Assembly: GCA_021811615.1 (NCBI GenBank)
Contig: JAJZNW010000110.1
Location: forward strand, 28,130-92,129
Reading direction: 5' to 3'
Source of the DNA: Bacteroidota bacterium
Lineage (GTDB): Bacteria > Bacteroidota > Ignavibacteria > Kryptoniales > JAKASW01
DNA: 64,000 nt
This document shows positions 8,267-17,368 of the stretch, piece by piece. Both the position numbers and the translations under genes were made by a program. How positions within the stretch are numbered: position 1 is the first letter of the stretch; every line of letters begins with the position of its first letter. The notes under the pieces were generated by a model. It saw only the letters and a program-made list of their open reading frames with translations, searched no databases and was not told the DNA's origin.

Positions 8267-9583
8267 TTATTTTAAGTAATACTTCAGCGGATTCGGCTGC
8301 AGTTTGCATTCCTCCGCAATTCTCGCATATTCGATTTTCTTTTCGTCCCTGAGCTTGTAGAGGACCGGTACGAGCCGGTCGCGAAGCTCGACGGGAGTCA
8401 TAGGGTTGATATAGATGCTTGTACCGCCTTCAAACCCTGCGGGGACATTTATTCTCCACTTTATCAAGATCCTCCAGGGCATTTTGTAAACGGAGTCGAT
8501 CGGGGTGTAGTACCATTCTTCGTTGCACGAAATGAAAGGTCCGGTGGCCGCATGTATTGCATGGACGAGATTACTCATTCCACGTATCTCTTGCTCGGAA
8601 TGTTCCTGCGGGCGGGAAGCCTGCGACTTTGAGAATATCTCTATCGTAGGAAAGCGATGCCCGATCCCAACGAAGGCGATGGCATAATCGTTCTCCGCGA
8701 AAACAAGATTGTGGTGTCCGGCGAAATTAGGTCCATACTCGTTGAAGCAGTTCGGATCTTCGCGGACCATCCTGGTTTGATCACCGATAGACGCTCCCCA
8801 CTCGTCGAGAGCGACGAGCTGTTTGTGGAGATGATCGACGGAAGCGCCCGCAGGGCTCAGCCAGTTCTGGAAAATGCTTATATACCTCGCATACCTGTTC
8901 GTCGAAAAGATGTCGATCATCGAATCTATCGCGAACTTCATGTATTGATAATGCTCGTCGGGAGTCAGGTCGCCGGAGGATAAGAGCTGGTTATCGAATT
9001 TCGCTTCAGGACGAAAATGTTTATGTGCGATTATGATCTCGTGACTCCCGCCGAAGAATGAGTCGGCGAGATGAAGTTTTTCTTCAAGCGGGGCCTTCTC
9101 GACCTCCTCGAAGGATTTCCCCAGCCTGTTCATTTTGTAGTTGATGATATCAATGATATGCCTGAGACCGACCGGGTTGTTAAGATAACTCTCGCGCCAC
9201 TTGACCTGTTTCGGGGTGAGTTTATAGCTGTAGTTCTTTCTCCAGTAGTCCAGGGTGACGATCTCGAAAAGGTTCGGTACCCTTCTGAAGACGGGAGAGG
9301 TCTCGGTGTACCTGTCGGGTGCAAGGTACTCAAGCTTCACGAAGTTATTCCCGTCCTTCACCAGCCGGGCTTTTTCAGGAGGCGTTTCGAAAAAACGGGT
9401 CTCGCAGAAGCTGCAGTAGTCTTCTTTCTCCTTCGTCGCGATCTTCTTCGGCTGGACGGTCTGGCCGGCCGATACCGGCTTGCTGCTCCTTCCGGGCACA
9501 GCCCAGACCTCGGTCCCGGTGAAAGGGCTCACCTGCTTGGTAGTGCCGTCAGGCATTATATGGTAGTAATTTGCGTAATCCAA
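8267..9583 (-). CDS. GalT-like HIT-superfamily protein (DUF4921-like)
   Basis: This 438-residue protein resembles galactose-1-phosphate uridylyltransferase. It has PFTGTEVWAVPGR near the N-terminus, a zinc-type CxxC (DYCSFC) and the active-site-like DHLHKQL, where true GalT has HPHxQ. Members act on nucleotide-sugar or sugar-phosphate substrates; the substrate here is unknown and no other Leloir-pathway gene is nearby. The first possible codon is TTG at 9581-9583; ATG at 9554-9556 (MPDGTTKQ) is an equally good start by homology. It lies directly upstream of rpsT and diverges from the isocitrate dehydrogenase gene. Confidence 0.75.
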   Translation of the reverse strand: MDYANYYHIMPDGTTKQVSPFTGTEVWAVPGRSSKPVSAGQTVQPKKIATKEKEDYCSFCETRFFETPPEKARLVKDGNNFVKLEYLAPDRYTETSPVFRRVPNLFEIVTLDYWRKNYSYKLTPKQVKWRESYLNNPVGLRHIIDIINYKMNRLGKSFEEVEKAPLEEKLHLADSFFGGSHEIIIAHKHFRPEAKFDNQLLSSGDLTPDEHYQYMKFAIDSMIDIFSTNRYARYISIFQNWLSPAGASVDHLHKQLVALDEWGASIGDQTRMVREDPNCFNEYGPNFAGHHNLVFAENDYAIAFVGIGHRFPTIEIFSKSQASRPQEHSEQEIRGMSNLVHAIHAATGPFISCNEEWYYTPIDSVYKMPWRILIKWRINVPAGFEGGTSIYINPMTPVELRDRLVPVLYKLRDEKKIEYARIAEECKLQPNPLKYYLK

Positions 9584-9724
9584 TTCGGGGTTCTTCTGAG
9601 AAAATACTGCAAAATTTAACTCTAATAGGAAGAAATAGCAAAGTAGATGGAATCCCAGGCGGGCCGCAGGTTTGATTTTCAGGCCACCGCGATATATTTT
9701 TTTGTACCAACAAAGCAGGAGAAC

Positions 9725-10735
9725 ATGCCCTACACAATTACACTCATACCAGGGGACGGAATCGGGCCGGAGATCAGCAGTGCAGCGAAACGCGTGGTGG
9801 AATCCACCGGCGTCAAAGTCGACTGGGATGTCCAGGAAGCGGGGCTAAATGCAATCGATAAATACAAAGATCCACTCCCGCAGTCGGTAATCGAATCGAT
9901 CGGGAAAAACAAAGTCGCTTTGAAAGGCCCCCTGACCACACCTGTCGGTACTGGGTTCAGGAGTGTAAACGTCGCTCTGAGGAAGGAGTTCGAGCTTTAC
10001 TCGAACCTTCGTCCTGCGAGATCGTTCGAGGGAGTTAAGGCACGCTACGACAAAATAGACCTCATAATAGTCCGTGAGAACACGGAAGAGTTCTACAGCG
10101 GGATAGAGCACTACGTAGACGCGAAGAGGAGTGCAGCGGAAACCATCGGCATCGTGACGAGGACGGGCTCGGAGAGAATAATCCGATTCGCATTCGAATA
10201 CGCGAGGGCTCACGGCAGGAAGAAGGTCACCGTAGTCCACAAGGCGAACATACTGAAATATACCAGCGGTTTGTTCCTGGACATTGCCAGGTCGATGTCC
10301 AAGGAATACCCAGATATTGAAATGAACGACAAGATCATAGATAACATGGCGATGCAAATGGTAATCAACCCGTACCAATTCGACGTCGTCGTGACTACGA
10401 ATCTCTTCGGAGATATACTATCGGATCTCGCTTCGGGGCTGGTGGGCGGGCTCGGAGTGGCACCGGGCGCGAATCTCGGCTACAACACCGCGATTTTCGA
10501 GGCCGTACACGGCAGCGCGCCTGACATCGCCGGTAAGAATATTGCCAATCCGTCGGCACTGATCCTGGCGTCCGCGATGATGCTCGAGCACATTGGAGAG
10601 CAAGACGCAGCGCAAAGGATCGAAAGAGCTGTCGCATCCGTCATCAAGGAAGGGAAAAAAGTAACCAGAGACCTCAACCCCGACCGGCCCGTTTCGACGG
10701 ACGAGATGGCGGACGCGATCATAGAGAACCTTTAA
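9725..10735 (+). CDS. NAD-type isocitrate dehydrogenase
   Basis: This 336-residue beta-decarboxylating dehydrogenase begins YTITLIPGDGIGPEI. It has the substrate-binding segment STGFRSVNVALRKEFELYSNLRP-like (about 75-95), the VRENTEEFYSGIE loop and the metal/nucleotide segment DVVVTTNLFGDILSDLASG, followed by EAVHGSAPDIAGKNIANP. The short length and loop sequence match the mitochondrial Idh3-type and some bacterial NAD-dependent enzymes. Isopropylmalate or homoisocitrate dehydrogenase are less likely alternatives. The ATG at 9725 has AGGAGA just upstream; the longer frame from 9647 lacks such a site. Confidence 0.85.
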   Translation: MPYTITLIPGDGIGPEISSAAKRVVESTGVKVDWDVQEAGLNAIDKYKDPLPQSVIESIGKNKVALKGPLTTPVGTGFRSVNVALRKEFELYSNLRPARSFEGVKARYDKIDLIIVRENTEEFYSGIEHYVDAKRSAAETIGIVTRTGSERIIRFAFEYARAHGRKKVTVVHKANILKYTSGLFLDIARSMSKEYPDIEMNDKIIDNMAMQMVINPYQFDVVVTTNLFGDILSDLASGLVGGLGVAPGANLGYNTAIFEAVHGSAPDIAGKNIANPSALILASAMMLEHIGEQDAAQRIERAVASVIKEGKKVTRDLNPDRPVSTDEMADAIIENL

Positions 10736-10893
10736 CTGAGGCTGTCGTCGGAATAGCCATCCGATGAATCGTACGGCTACCGACAGCGCGTCCCGGCAAG
10801 TTTGCCCCGACCTACCGGGAAGTGTTTCGAGACGCGTCGATTTCAGTCGATGCCACTTTCGGTGACACCCTCTAACCAAAGCGGAGGACCAAA

Positions 10894-11634
10894 ATGACTG
10901 CAACTTCCAAAAAGAAAAGAGTTTTCAAGAACGGCCTTGAAATCAGATGGCTGGGACATGCCGCCTTCAGAATAAAATCGCCGGGCGGGAAGATAATCTA
11001 TATCGATCCCTGGCTGGAAAATCCCGTGGCCCCTCCCGATGCAAAAGAGGCGGAGAGTGCCGACCTGATAGTTCTGACACACGGACATTTCGACCACATC
11101 GGGAACACGCTTGAGCTCGCCGCGCGGACGAACGCGAGAGTCGTCAGCAATTTCGAGATATCCGTGTTCCTGAAGAGCAAAGGTCTGCCGGACGATAAAC
11201 TCATCGGCATAAACACATCCGGGTCGATCGATGTCGACGGCATAAAGCTGACGATGGTACACGCAATCCACAGCAGCGGCATATCGGACGGCGAAAGGAT
11301 TGTCGACGGCGGAACGGCAGCAGGCTTCGTGCTGAAACTCGAGGACGGCTACACCCTCTACCATACGGGCGACACAGGACTCTTCTCAGACATGAAGCTT
11401 ATCGCCCAGCTGTACAAACCGCAGGTGGTGATGATGTGCATCGGCGGGTTCTACACGATGAGTCCCGTCGAAGCGGCAGAGGCCGTCAAATTGCTTAAGC
11501 CGAAGATGGTGATCCCGATGCATTTCGGAACATTCCCTGCGCTCAGCGGAAGTCCGGAAGCATTGAAAAAGGCGCTGGCGAAGTCGGTTCCTACGAAAGT
11601 GGTCGCACTCAAACCGGGCGAGGTTCTGGCGTAG
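10894..11634 (+). CDS. UPF0173 metallo-beta-lactamase-fold hydrolase
   Basis: This 246-residue protein has the metallo-hydrolase motif THGHFDHIGNT (about 63-73) and a later metal-site segment LYHTGDTGLFSDM. Another metal-site histidine lies in VIPMHFGTFP. The pattern IRWLGHAAFRI...DPWLENP is typical of the UPF0173 (YtkL-like) family. These proteins bind two metals, but the physiological substrate is unsettled. The start has GCGGAGG 7 bases upstream. A dyad-rich spacer of 158 bases separates it from the isocitrate dehydrogenase gene, so shared transcription is possible but not required. Confidence 0.9.
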   Translation: MTATSKKKRVFKNGLEIRWLGHAAFRIKSPGGKIIYIDPWLENPVAPPDAKEAESADLIVLTHGHFDHIGNTLELAARTNARVVSNFEISVFLKSKGLPDDKLIGINTSGSIDVDGIKLTMVHAIHSSGISDGERIVDGGTAAGFVLKLEDGYTLYHTGDTGLFSDMKLIAQLYKPQVVMMCIGGFYTMSPVEAAEAVKLLKPKMVIPMHFGTFPALSGSPEALKKALAKSVPTKVVALKPGEVLA

Positions 11635-11642
11635 TTTCAGAT

Positions 11643-11675
11643 TTTCTGCCGGGGCAAAACTCGTCCCGGCAGAAA
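11643..11675 (+). terminator. Stem-loop after UPF0173 gene
   Basis: An 11-base perfect stem (TTTCTGCCGGG at 11643-11653 pairs with CCCGGCAGAAA at 11665-11675) lies 8 bases after the stop codon. The 3' side is followed by another small palindrome (CCGCTTAAGCGG, 11677-11688) rather than a T-run. Confidence 0.6.
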
Positions 11676-11771
11676 CCCGCTTAAGCGGAAACTGCCGATC
11701 TCAAAGGAGCAGAACTCCTCCACTGGACGAGAGGGTTATTCCACGCCGATCTGCAATTCAAGCACCTGGAA

Positions 11772-11823
11772 CCCCCGGGCAAAGTTTTGTATCTAATATA
11801 ACGTGGTACCTGGGGGAATTTTT
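11772..11823 (+). terminator. Possible weak terminator before MFS gene
   Basis: CCCCCGGG at 11772 can pair with CCTGGGGG ending at 11816 across a long loop, and is followed by AATTTTT. The loop of about 29 bases makes this a weak candidate. It may instead be part of the leader of the transporter gene. Confidence 0.3.
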
Positions 11824-11884
11824 CAGGCCACTTTTTGTGATTCTAATTTTGACCAATACATGGAAATCCTTCGGATAATCAATA

Positions 11885-13087
11885 ATGAAGCGTTCACCAA
11901 TTTATGTAGTACTACTCACAGTCTTCGTCGACCTTCTTGGCTTCGGAATAATCATTCCATTACTTCCCTTCTATGCTGAACATTACGGCGCAACGCCTGT
12001 CGTCATAGGCCTGCTGACGGCGGCTTACTCCTTCATGCAATTCCTGTTCGTTCCGTTCTGGGGAAGGCTTTCAGATCGAATCGGCAGGCGGCCCATCATA
12101 CTCATGAGCGTTTTCGGCTCGTTCATATCTTACCTCGTATTCGGGTTTGCCGGATCGCTCACCGTACTTTTCATATCGAGACTACTGGCCGGATTCATGG
12201 GAGCCAACATCTCGACCGCTAACGCCTACATCGCCGATTCCACATCATTCGACGAACGTGCGAAGTATATGGGAATGATCGGCGCGGCATTCGGAGTCGG
12301 CTTCATGCTTGGTCCGTTCACCGGCGGAATAATGAGCAAGATAAGCTACGGCGCGCCGGGCTTCCTCGCTTCAGGCCTCTCACTGATCAATTTCATCCTC
12401 GCATACTTCAGGCTTCCAGAGTCGATAAACTCGAAATCCGAGAGCTCGAAGAGAATCAGCCTCTTCAACATATCTGCGGTGAAGGAAGCCTTCAAGATAC
12501 CCGCGATCGGAAGCCTGGTGATGGTATTCTTCTTTTACACGATTGCCTTTTCGACACTGTACGTCGCATTTCCCCTCTTCACAGGAGAGGTTTTCAAATA
12601 CGGAGCCGAGGCAAACGGTTACATCTTCGCGTACATCGGTTTAATCGGGATACTGGTACAGGGCGGCGCCACCGGCAGGCTTGTTAAGAGATACGGTGAA
12701 AAGGCGCTGCTGATAACGGGTGTCGCACTCCTTTTTGCGGGTCTCACATTCGTTCCGCTTATTCACACGCTGACGCCGCTGCTCATTCTCATTACGCTTC
12801 TCGCGATCGGAAGCGCGCTCGTCACTCCTTCGCTCAACAGCCTGATATCCAAGTACGCCGGCGAGGGGCGACATGGAAGCGTCCTCGGAGTCTCGTCTTC
12901 ATTTTCAAGTCTTGCGAGAGTGCTCGGACCTTTCTGGGGAGGATTCATAATAAGTGCCGCAGGCATCACGTGGCCGTTCTATACCGGCAGTCTCATGCTT
13001 CTGGCGGCAATTTTCTTCGCTCTGAAGATTCGGAAAATTTCTCCCCCGTCCACAGAGACTCCGGAAGTGAAAGCGACTTCCGAATAG
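11885..13087 (+). CDS. MFS transporter, TetA-like DHA1 family
   Basis: This 400-residue inner-membrane protein has twelve predicted hydrophobic helices. Motif A is present in the loop between helices 2 and 3 (FWGRLSDRIGRRP, about 58-70), and an antiporter motif C-like stretch appears in helix 5 (GAAFGVGFMLGPFTGG). The N-terminus (FVDLLGFGIIIPLLPFYAE) is typical of the TetA/Bcr-like drug:proton antiporters. The substrate cannot be inferred. The C-terminal tail is short and polar. It appears to be transcribed alone or with the acidic gene 38 bases downstream. Confidence 0.9.
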   Translation: MKRSPIYVVLLTVFVDLLGFGIIIPLLPFYAEHYGATPVVIGLLTAAYSFMQFLFVPFWGRLSDRIGRRPIILMSVFGSFISYLVFGFAGSLTVLFISRLLAGFMGANISTANAYIADSTSFDERAKYMGMIGAAFGVGFMLGPFTGGIMSKISYGAPGFLASGLSLINFILAYFRLPESINSKSESSKRISLFNISAVKEAFKIPAIGSLVMVFFFYTIAFSTLYVAFPLFTGEVFKYGAEANGYIFAYIGLIGILVQGGATGRLVKRYGEKALLITGVALLFAGLTFVPLIHTLTPLLILITLLAIGSALVTPSLNSLISKYAGEGRHGSVLGVSSSFSSLARVLGPFWGGFIISAAGITWPFYTGSLMLLAAIFFALKIRKISPPSTETPEVKATSE

Positions 13088-13124
13088 TTTGCTTTTTGTT
13101 GTTTCTTTTTGAATTTTTAGGCGT

Positions 13125-13736
13125 ATGAAGCAAAAGAAAAAACAGCCACCGAAAGAGAGCAAAGAGAAAAGTTCGCGGTCTCCAGCGAAGAAGCATCCCC
13201 ATGAGAGTGCGGCTCATAAAGGGGTAGACAAGCAGCAGCTGTCATTTGAAATCGAGACCGGCATATACGAGGTCGACAAGATTTTCGAAGGACAGGGCGA
13301 CCGTCTGAACGACTCTTATGTCATAGAGTCGCTGACGACCTTCATGAAGGTCATCAAAGAGGACACATTCGGCGGCTACGCTGAGACTTTGAAGGAAGGT
13401 TCGGATGAAGAATCCGACATGATGCACATTAACATCGTAAACAGGATAAGCTCCGCGGCAGAGGAACTGGAGATCGAGTTCTCCGACGCCGAGGTGATTG
13501 AGACAGTAAAGAACATCCTGGCAAACGTGAAGAAGGCGAGCTCGCCGAAGTCTCCCCGCGCATACCTCGACCCGCTTTCAAAGCGGTTGAAGGAGATGGG
13601 GTTCAAATCCGATTTCATCACCGACAGCGATATAGACGGCGAGACGATCCGGCTCGAGGACATCGAGAATTTGGACGATCTCAATCTCGATGACGACGAC
13701 GATCTCGACCTCGACAACTTCCGTCCCGGTTATTGA
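13125..13736 (+). CDS. Unknown protein with basic head and acidic tail
   Basis: I do not recognise this 203-residue protein. The first 40 residues are rich in Lys, Pro and Ser (MKQKKKQPPKESKEK). A mixed helical core runs from about 38 to 160 (FEIETGIYEVDKIFEGQGDR and similar). The tail is strongly acidic, with runs such as NLDLDDDDDLDLDN before the C-terminal PGY. There is no signal peptide or membrane segment. Strong charge polarity suggests a nucleic-acid- or ribosome-associated protein, which is only a guess. It lies 38 bases after the MFS gene. Confidence 0.7.
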   Translation: MKQKKKQPPKESKEKSSRSPAKKHPHESAAHKGVDKQQLSFEIETGIYEVDKIFEGQGDRLNDSYVIESLTTFMKVIKEDTFGGYAETLKEGSDEESDMMHINIVNRISSAAEELEIEFSDAEVIETVKNILANVKKASSPKSPRAYLDPLSKRLKEMGFKSDFITDSDIDGETIRLEDIENLDDLNLDDDDDLDLDNFRPGY

Positions 13737-14134
13737 TTAGAGTTGCAGCAGAACCGGGTATGATCATCCGGCGAGAGCCTCGCTGAAGCCGCCCTGGCTT
13801 CGCGGTGAGTTCAAAGCTGCAGAAGGTGTCCGTCAGTCGTTAAGCCAGGTTCCGAAAGGGCCTCCCGCGAATATTCATAGCTTTCCCGGTGTGACACACC
13901 TGAAATAACACGCGAGAAAAAAGAGGAGGAGTGCCGCAAACAGGGCCAATCAAACTGTGGATGCCATGCACGGGGCTGATTTGTGCGATTACCGGTCAAT
14001 ATTGTGTTTTGCTTAGTATATCATCGGCGATTTTTGTTATTTTATCATTGATATTTTCTTCGGAATATGGGTATCTATGATTTCTCTCCAATTAAGTTGG
14101 CATTCTTCGTCAGTAATAAATGGTGAATTGACAA
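13737..14134. other. 398-base gap with tandem hairpins, no gene
   Basis: Directly after the acidic gene come two hairpins, GCGAGAGCCTCGC (13771-13783) and GAAGCC-N5-GGCTTC (13785-13801), which probably end that transcript. A third dyad, GGTGTGACACACC, is at 13888-13900. The last 150 bases are AT-rich and should hold the ychF promoter, but I could not fix its elements. A frame at 13811-13999 on the minus strand looks random. I see no tmRNA, SRP or riboswitch signature. Confidence 0.5.
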
Positions 14135-15232
14135 ATGGGTTTTAACTGCGGGATCATCGGACTGCCGAACGTCGGCAAGTCTACAATTTTCAACGCGCTC
14201 ACGGCTGCCGGAATCGCGGCAGAGAACTATCCCTTCTGCACCATCGAGCCTAATATGGGCATAGTGCCGGTGCCCGACAGAAGGCTCGACAAGCTCGCAG
14301 CATTATACGAGACACAGAAAATCATCCCGACGACCATAGAATTCGTAGACATAGCAGGACTCGTCAAGGGAGCGAGCAAAGGAGAGGGACTCGGCAATCA
14401 GTTCCTCGGGCACATCCGCGAGGTCGATGCCGTGGCACATGTCGTCAGGTGCTTCGACGACCCGAACGTCGTTCATGTCGACGGCTCGGTCGACCCGAAG
14501 AGGGACGTCGAAGTAATCGAAACGGAACTGATCATAAAGGACCTCGACACGCTTCAGCGGAAATTGAAAGAGACCGAAGGGCGGGCCAGATCGGGCGATA
14601 AGAAGGTCAAGGAAGAGTACGATGTCTACGTACGTCTGAACGACCATCTGAATTCCGGAAGACTTGCCAAATACCTCGAGTATGAAGACGAGCAGCACCG
14701 CGAGTACGTCAGGCAGCTCCATCTTCTCACGGATAAACCTGTCATGTACATCGCCAACGTTGACGAGGCGAGCGTCAAGACCGGGAACAGATATGTAGCG
14801 ACAGTGAAGGAGATCGCCGCGCGCGAGGGAGCCAGCGTCGTCATGGTGTCTGGAAAAATAGAAGCCGAACTTTCTCAGCTCCCGGCGGACGAAAGAGAAG
14901 CCTTCCTCTCGGATCTCGGTCTAAGCGCGTCGGGCCTTGAGAGGGTCATAAGGGAGGGATATTCGCTCCTGAAGCTTGTAACATTCTTCACCGCAGGACC
15001 GAAGGAAGTCCACGCCTGGACGGTGGAGGCAAACACACCCGCTCCGCGAGCCTCCGCAAGAATACATTCCGATTTCGAAAAGGGATTCATCAGGATGGAA
15101 GTGATCAAGTACGACGACCTTATGAAACTCGGCTCGGAACAGGAGGTGAAGGACGCAGGACTCCTCCATGTCGAAGGTAAAGATTATCAGGTACAGGACG
15201 GGGATATTGTAGTCGTGAGGTTCAGCGTCTGA
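14135..15232 (+). CDS. ychF: Redox-regulated ATPase YchF (Obg-like)
   Basis: This 365-residue Obg-family P-loop protein has Walker A GLPNVGKST (9-17), switch region DIAGLVKGASKGEGLGNQFL and the NxxE base-recognition motif (NVDE) that gives YchF proteins ATP preference over GTP. A coiled-coil arm follows (about 125-200), then a C-terminal TGS domain ending DIVVVRFSV. It binds ribosomes and is linked to stress and redox control in other bacteria. There is no clear Shine-Dalgarno sequence before the ATG. It is full length. Confidence 0.96.
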   Translation: MGFNCGIIGLPNVGKSTIFNALTAAGIAAENYPFCTIEPNMGIVPVPDRRLDKLAALYETQKIIPTTIEFVDIAGLVKGASKGEGLGNQFLGHIREVDAVAHVVRCFDDPNVVHVDGSVDPKRDVEVIETELIIKDLDTLQRKLKETEGRARSGDKKVKEEYDVYVRLNDHLNSGRLAKYLEYEDEQHREYVRQLHLLTDKPVMYIANVDEASVKTGNRYVATVKEIAAREGASVVMVSGKIEAELSQLPADEREAFLSDLGLSASGLERVIREGYSLLKLVTFFTAGPKEVHAWTVEANTPAPRASARIHSDFEKGFIRMEVIKYDDLMKLGSEQEVKDAGLLHVEGKDYQVQDGDIVVVRFSV

Positions 15233-15281
15233 TGCCGACCTTTCCAGGGCAAATTGTCGAAACATACGGAGATAAACGCAA

Positions 15282-16154
15282 ATGAAGGACCATATTCGTA
15301 TCGCAGTGGCTGCGCTTCTAATGCTTCCTTTGGTGGCATTCGGGCAACCCCGCCTACACCGCCTCAGCTTTTATTCCCATTCGGTACACGACACGATGCA
15401 TGTCGTGGTACTTCTGCCTCCACATTACGATCGGGCCCACGCCTATCCTGTATTATTCCTGCTGCACGGATACGGCGGGGATCAGAACGACTGGACTGCG
15501 AAGACTAACCTTGTCGAATACACTTCGCATATCCGGCTCATCATTGTAATGCCGGAGGCCAAGAACTCATGGTACGTGAATTCGCAGATGGATCCCCGGG
15601 AGAAGTATGAAGACTACATAATGCGCGAGCTGCCGAAGTTTATCAACAAGCGCTTCCCCATCGACACCACCCGGGAAGCGATCGCAGGGCTTTCCATGGG
15701 AGGCTACGGCGCGCTGGTGCTTGGACTAAGGTACCCGCATAAGTTTCAATTCATCGGAGATCTCAGCGGGGCAATAACGACACCGGAAATAATCGACTCG
15801 ATGCTTGATGTACCCGGATTCAACCTCGGTACGCAGCGGGGGATCATGCCGAGCATAATAAAGGCGTTCGGAAAGGACGACAAGCGCTTCAGAGATTCTC
15901 ACAACGTGTTTGATTTGATCGAGAAGGATCCTCCCGCAACGATACCCTATATATTCATGGCGGCGGGCACAGAGGATGGTTATGTCGAATTCCGTCCCGC
16001 GGATCATGCTTTCATAGATTCGCTTCACGCTCGCGGCGACACTCGCTATGAGTACCACGAACTCCCAGGCCAGCACGACTGGAAATTCTGGAATAAGGAA
16101 GTCCGGCCGATGCTGAGGAGAATGGCGGAGATAATGGAACTGAGAAATCAGTGA
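15282..16154 (+). CDS. Secreted esterase, EstD/antigen 85-like alpha/beta hydrolase
   Basis: This 290-residue protein has a cleavable signal peptide (hydrophobic core ALLMLPLVAF, likely cut after residue 21). The hydrolase fold shows an oxyanion-site LHGYGG (about 61-66), nucleophile S138 in GLSMGGYG, a likely acid in GTEDGYVEF and catalytic His in LPGQHDW. Family members cleave feruloyl, acetyl or formyl esters; the substrate is unknown. Its stop overlaps the start of the uracil-DNA glycosylase gene by four bases, so they share an mRNA. Confidence 0.87.
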   Translation: MKDHIRIAVAALLMLPLVAFGQPRLHRLSFYSHSVHDTMHVVVLLPPHYDRAHAYPVLFLLHGYGGDQNDWTAKTNLVEYTSHIRLIIVMPEAKNSWYVNSQMDPREKYEDYIMRELPKFINKRFPIDTTREAIAGLSMGGYGALVLGLRYPHKFQFIGDLSGAITTPEIIDSMLDVPGFNLGTQRGIMPSIIKAFGKDDKRFRDSHNVFDLIEKDPPATIPYIFMAAGTEDGYVEFRPADHAFIDSLHARGDTRYEYHELPGQHDWKFWNKEVRPMLRRMAEIMELRNQ

Positions 16155-16897
16155 AGGAGGGACGGCCAGCCGTTCGGGACGGGGAAACTAAGACAGAAAA
16201 TGCTGAGGATACCGGAGCCCGGCTTTCATCGCTGAATTCTGCCATCGTGAAATGCAGGAGATGCCAACGCCTGGTAGAGTGGCGTGAAAAGGTTGCGCGG
16301 GAAAAAGTTGCCCGTTTTTCCGATTGGGAGTATTGGGGAAAGCCGGTTCCCGGATTCGGTGACCCGGGTGCGCGGCTTCTCATCGTGGGGCTGGCACCGG
16401 CCGCACACGGCGCCAACAGGACTGGACGAATGTTTACGGGCGACAAAAGCGGCGAATGGCTCCACAGGACTTTACACGAGTTCGGCTTTTCTAACAGGGA
16501 AAATTCTTCGACGGCCGATGACGGGCTCGAACTCAACGACTGTTACATCACGGCAGTCGCGAGGTGCGCACCCCCGCAGAACAAGCTCACGAAAGAGGAG
16601 ATAGAAAATTGCCGGCCTTTTCTTCAGCAAGAATTCCGGATTCTCCCCAGCGTCCGGGTGGTCGTAGTCCTGGGCAAACTGGCCTTCGACCAGGTTTTGA
16701 AGAATCTCCTGAAGGATAAGCCCGCCGTACGAGGGGAAAGAGCTGTATTCAAACATGGCGCGGTGTATCATTTGAATTCCACCCTGACAGTAATCGCTTC
16801 ATACCACCCAAGCCAGCAAAACACATTTACAGGCAAGCTGACGAGACAGATGTTCGAGTCGGTATTCAGGAAGGCTCGCGCGATCTTAATGTCGTAA
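16151..16897 (+). CDS. Family 5 (UdgB-like) uracil-DNA glycosylase
   Basis: This 248-residue repair enzyme removes deaminated bases from DNA. Motif 1 is GLAPAAHGANRTGRMFTGD (about 80-98), where the first polar catalytic residue of other UDG families is replaced by Ala, as in family 5. Motif 2 is HPSQQNTFTG (H219). Four cysteines, C35, C38, C139 and C154, fit the expected 4Fe-4S cluster. The start is GTG at 16151, overlapping the esterase stop (GTGA), with GGAGG lying inside the first codons. Pairing with a secreted esterase is probably an accident of packing. Confidence 0.92.
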   Translation: MKEGRPAVRDGETKTENAEDTGARLSSLNSAIVKCRRCQRLVEWREKVAREKVARFSDWEYWGKPVPGFGDPGARLLIVGLAPAAHGANRTGRMFTGDKSGEWLHRTLHEFGFSNRENSSTADDGLELNDCYITAVARCAPPQNKLTKEEIENCRPFLQQEFRILPSVRVVVVLGKLAFDQVLKNLLKDKPAVRGERAVFKHGAVYHLNSTLTVIASYHPSQQNTFTGKLTRQMFESVFRKARAILMS

Positions 16898-17131
16898 GAA
16901 GCGCATATTAATCGCTCTAATTACCTCCTTATGAGCTCTGACCTCGGACAACCGCAACCCGGGCCTCCCCCCTTCCCACTGTACCGTTTGCCTGATTAGA
17001 TCGCCCTTTTTTCCGGTCCCTTCGGCCCCCTCGGTGGCCGGTAAAGTTTACATCTTTTTTGTCCGATAATTGTTAGTGAGACACTCAGGAAGAGTGCGAA
17101 ATACTTAAGTACAACATAAAGAGAGTACGTC

Positions 17132-17362
17132 ATGGACGACGAAAAAAGTGGTGTGCCCTCCCGGCGCCTAACGCGAAGGGAGGAAGAGGAGCTGTTTTCA
17201 GCGATCATCACGGGATATTTGAAGGACAAGGTTGAACTTGAAATATACCCGAAGGGGATCTCAATCAAAGAAACTTCGAACCCTGACGCGAGGGAAATCT
17301 TCTTCCCGTTTGATGAAGAGGATAGCACCCCACCGGGACCGGAGGAGTGCACGGGTCAATGA
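17132..17362 (+). CDS. Small unknown protein, 76 residues
   Basis: This short acidic protein (MDDEKSGVPSRRLTRREEEE...) has a possible beta-rich centre (KVELEIYPKGISIKET) and a Pro-rich tail. AGAGAG lies about 6 bases before the ATG. I know no family. The frame overlaps a minus-strand frame at 16996-17352, but its composition is more protein-like. It converges with the PflX-like gene, whose stop is 6 bases beyond its own. Confidence 0.5.
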   Translation: MDDEKSGVPSRRLTRREEEELFSAIITGYLKDKVELEIYPKGISIKETSNPDAREIFFPFDEEDSTPPGPEECTGQ

Positions 17363-17368
17363 CTGCGA

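Noticed and set aside
13842..13880. Possible SRP RNA or riboswitch (CCAGGTTCCGAAAGGG)
   Set aside because: It resembles the SRP tetraloop region loosely but lacks the conserved AGCAG and pairing.
13811..13999. 62-residue minus-strand frame in the gap before ychF
   Set aside because: It has no ribosome binding site and its composition is low-complexity and unlike protein.
16996..17352. 118-residue minus-strand frame antisense to the 76-residue gene
   Set aside because: It is Ser-rich and contains a frame-shadow pattern; the plus-strand gene has a better start site.
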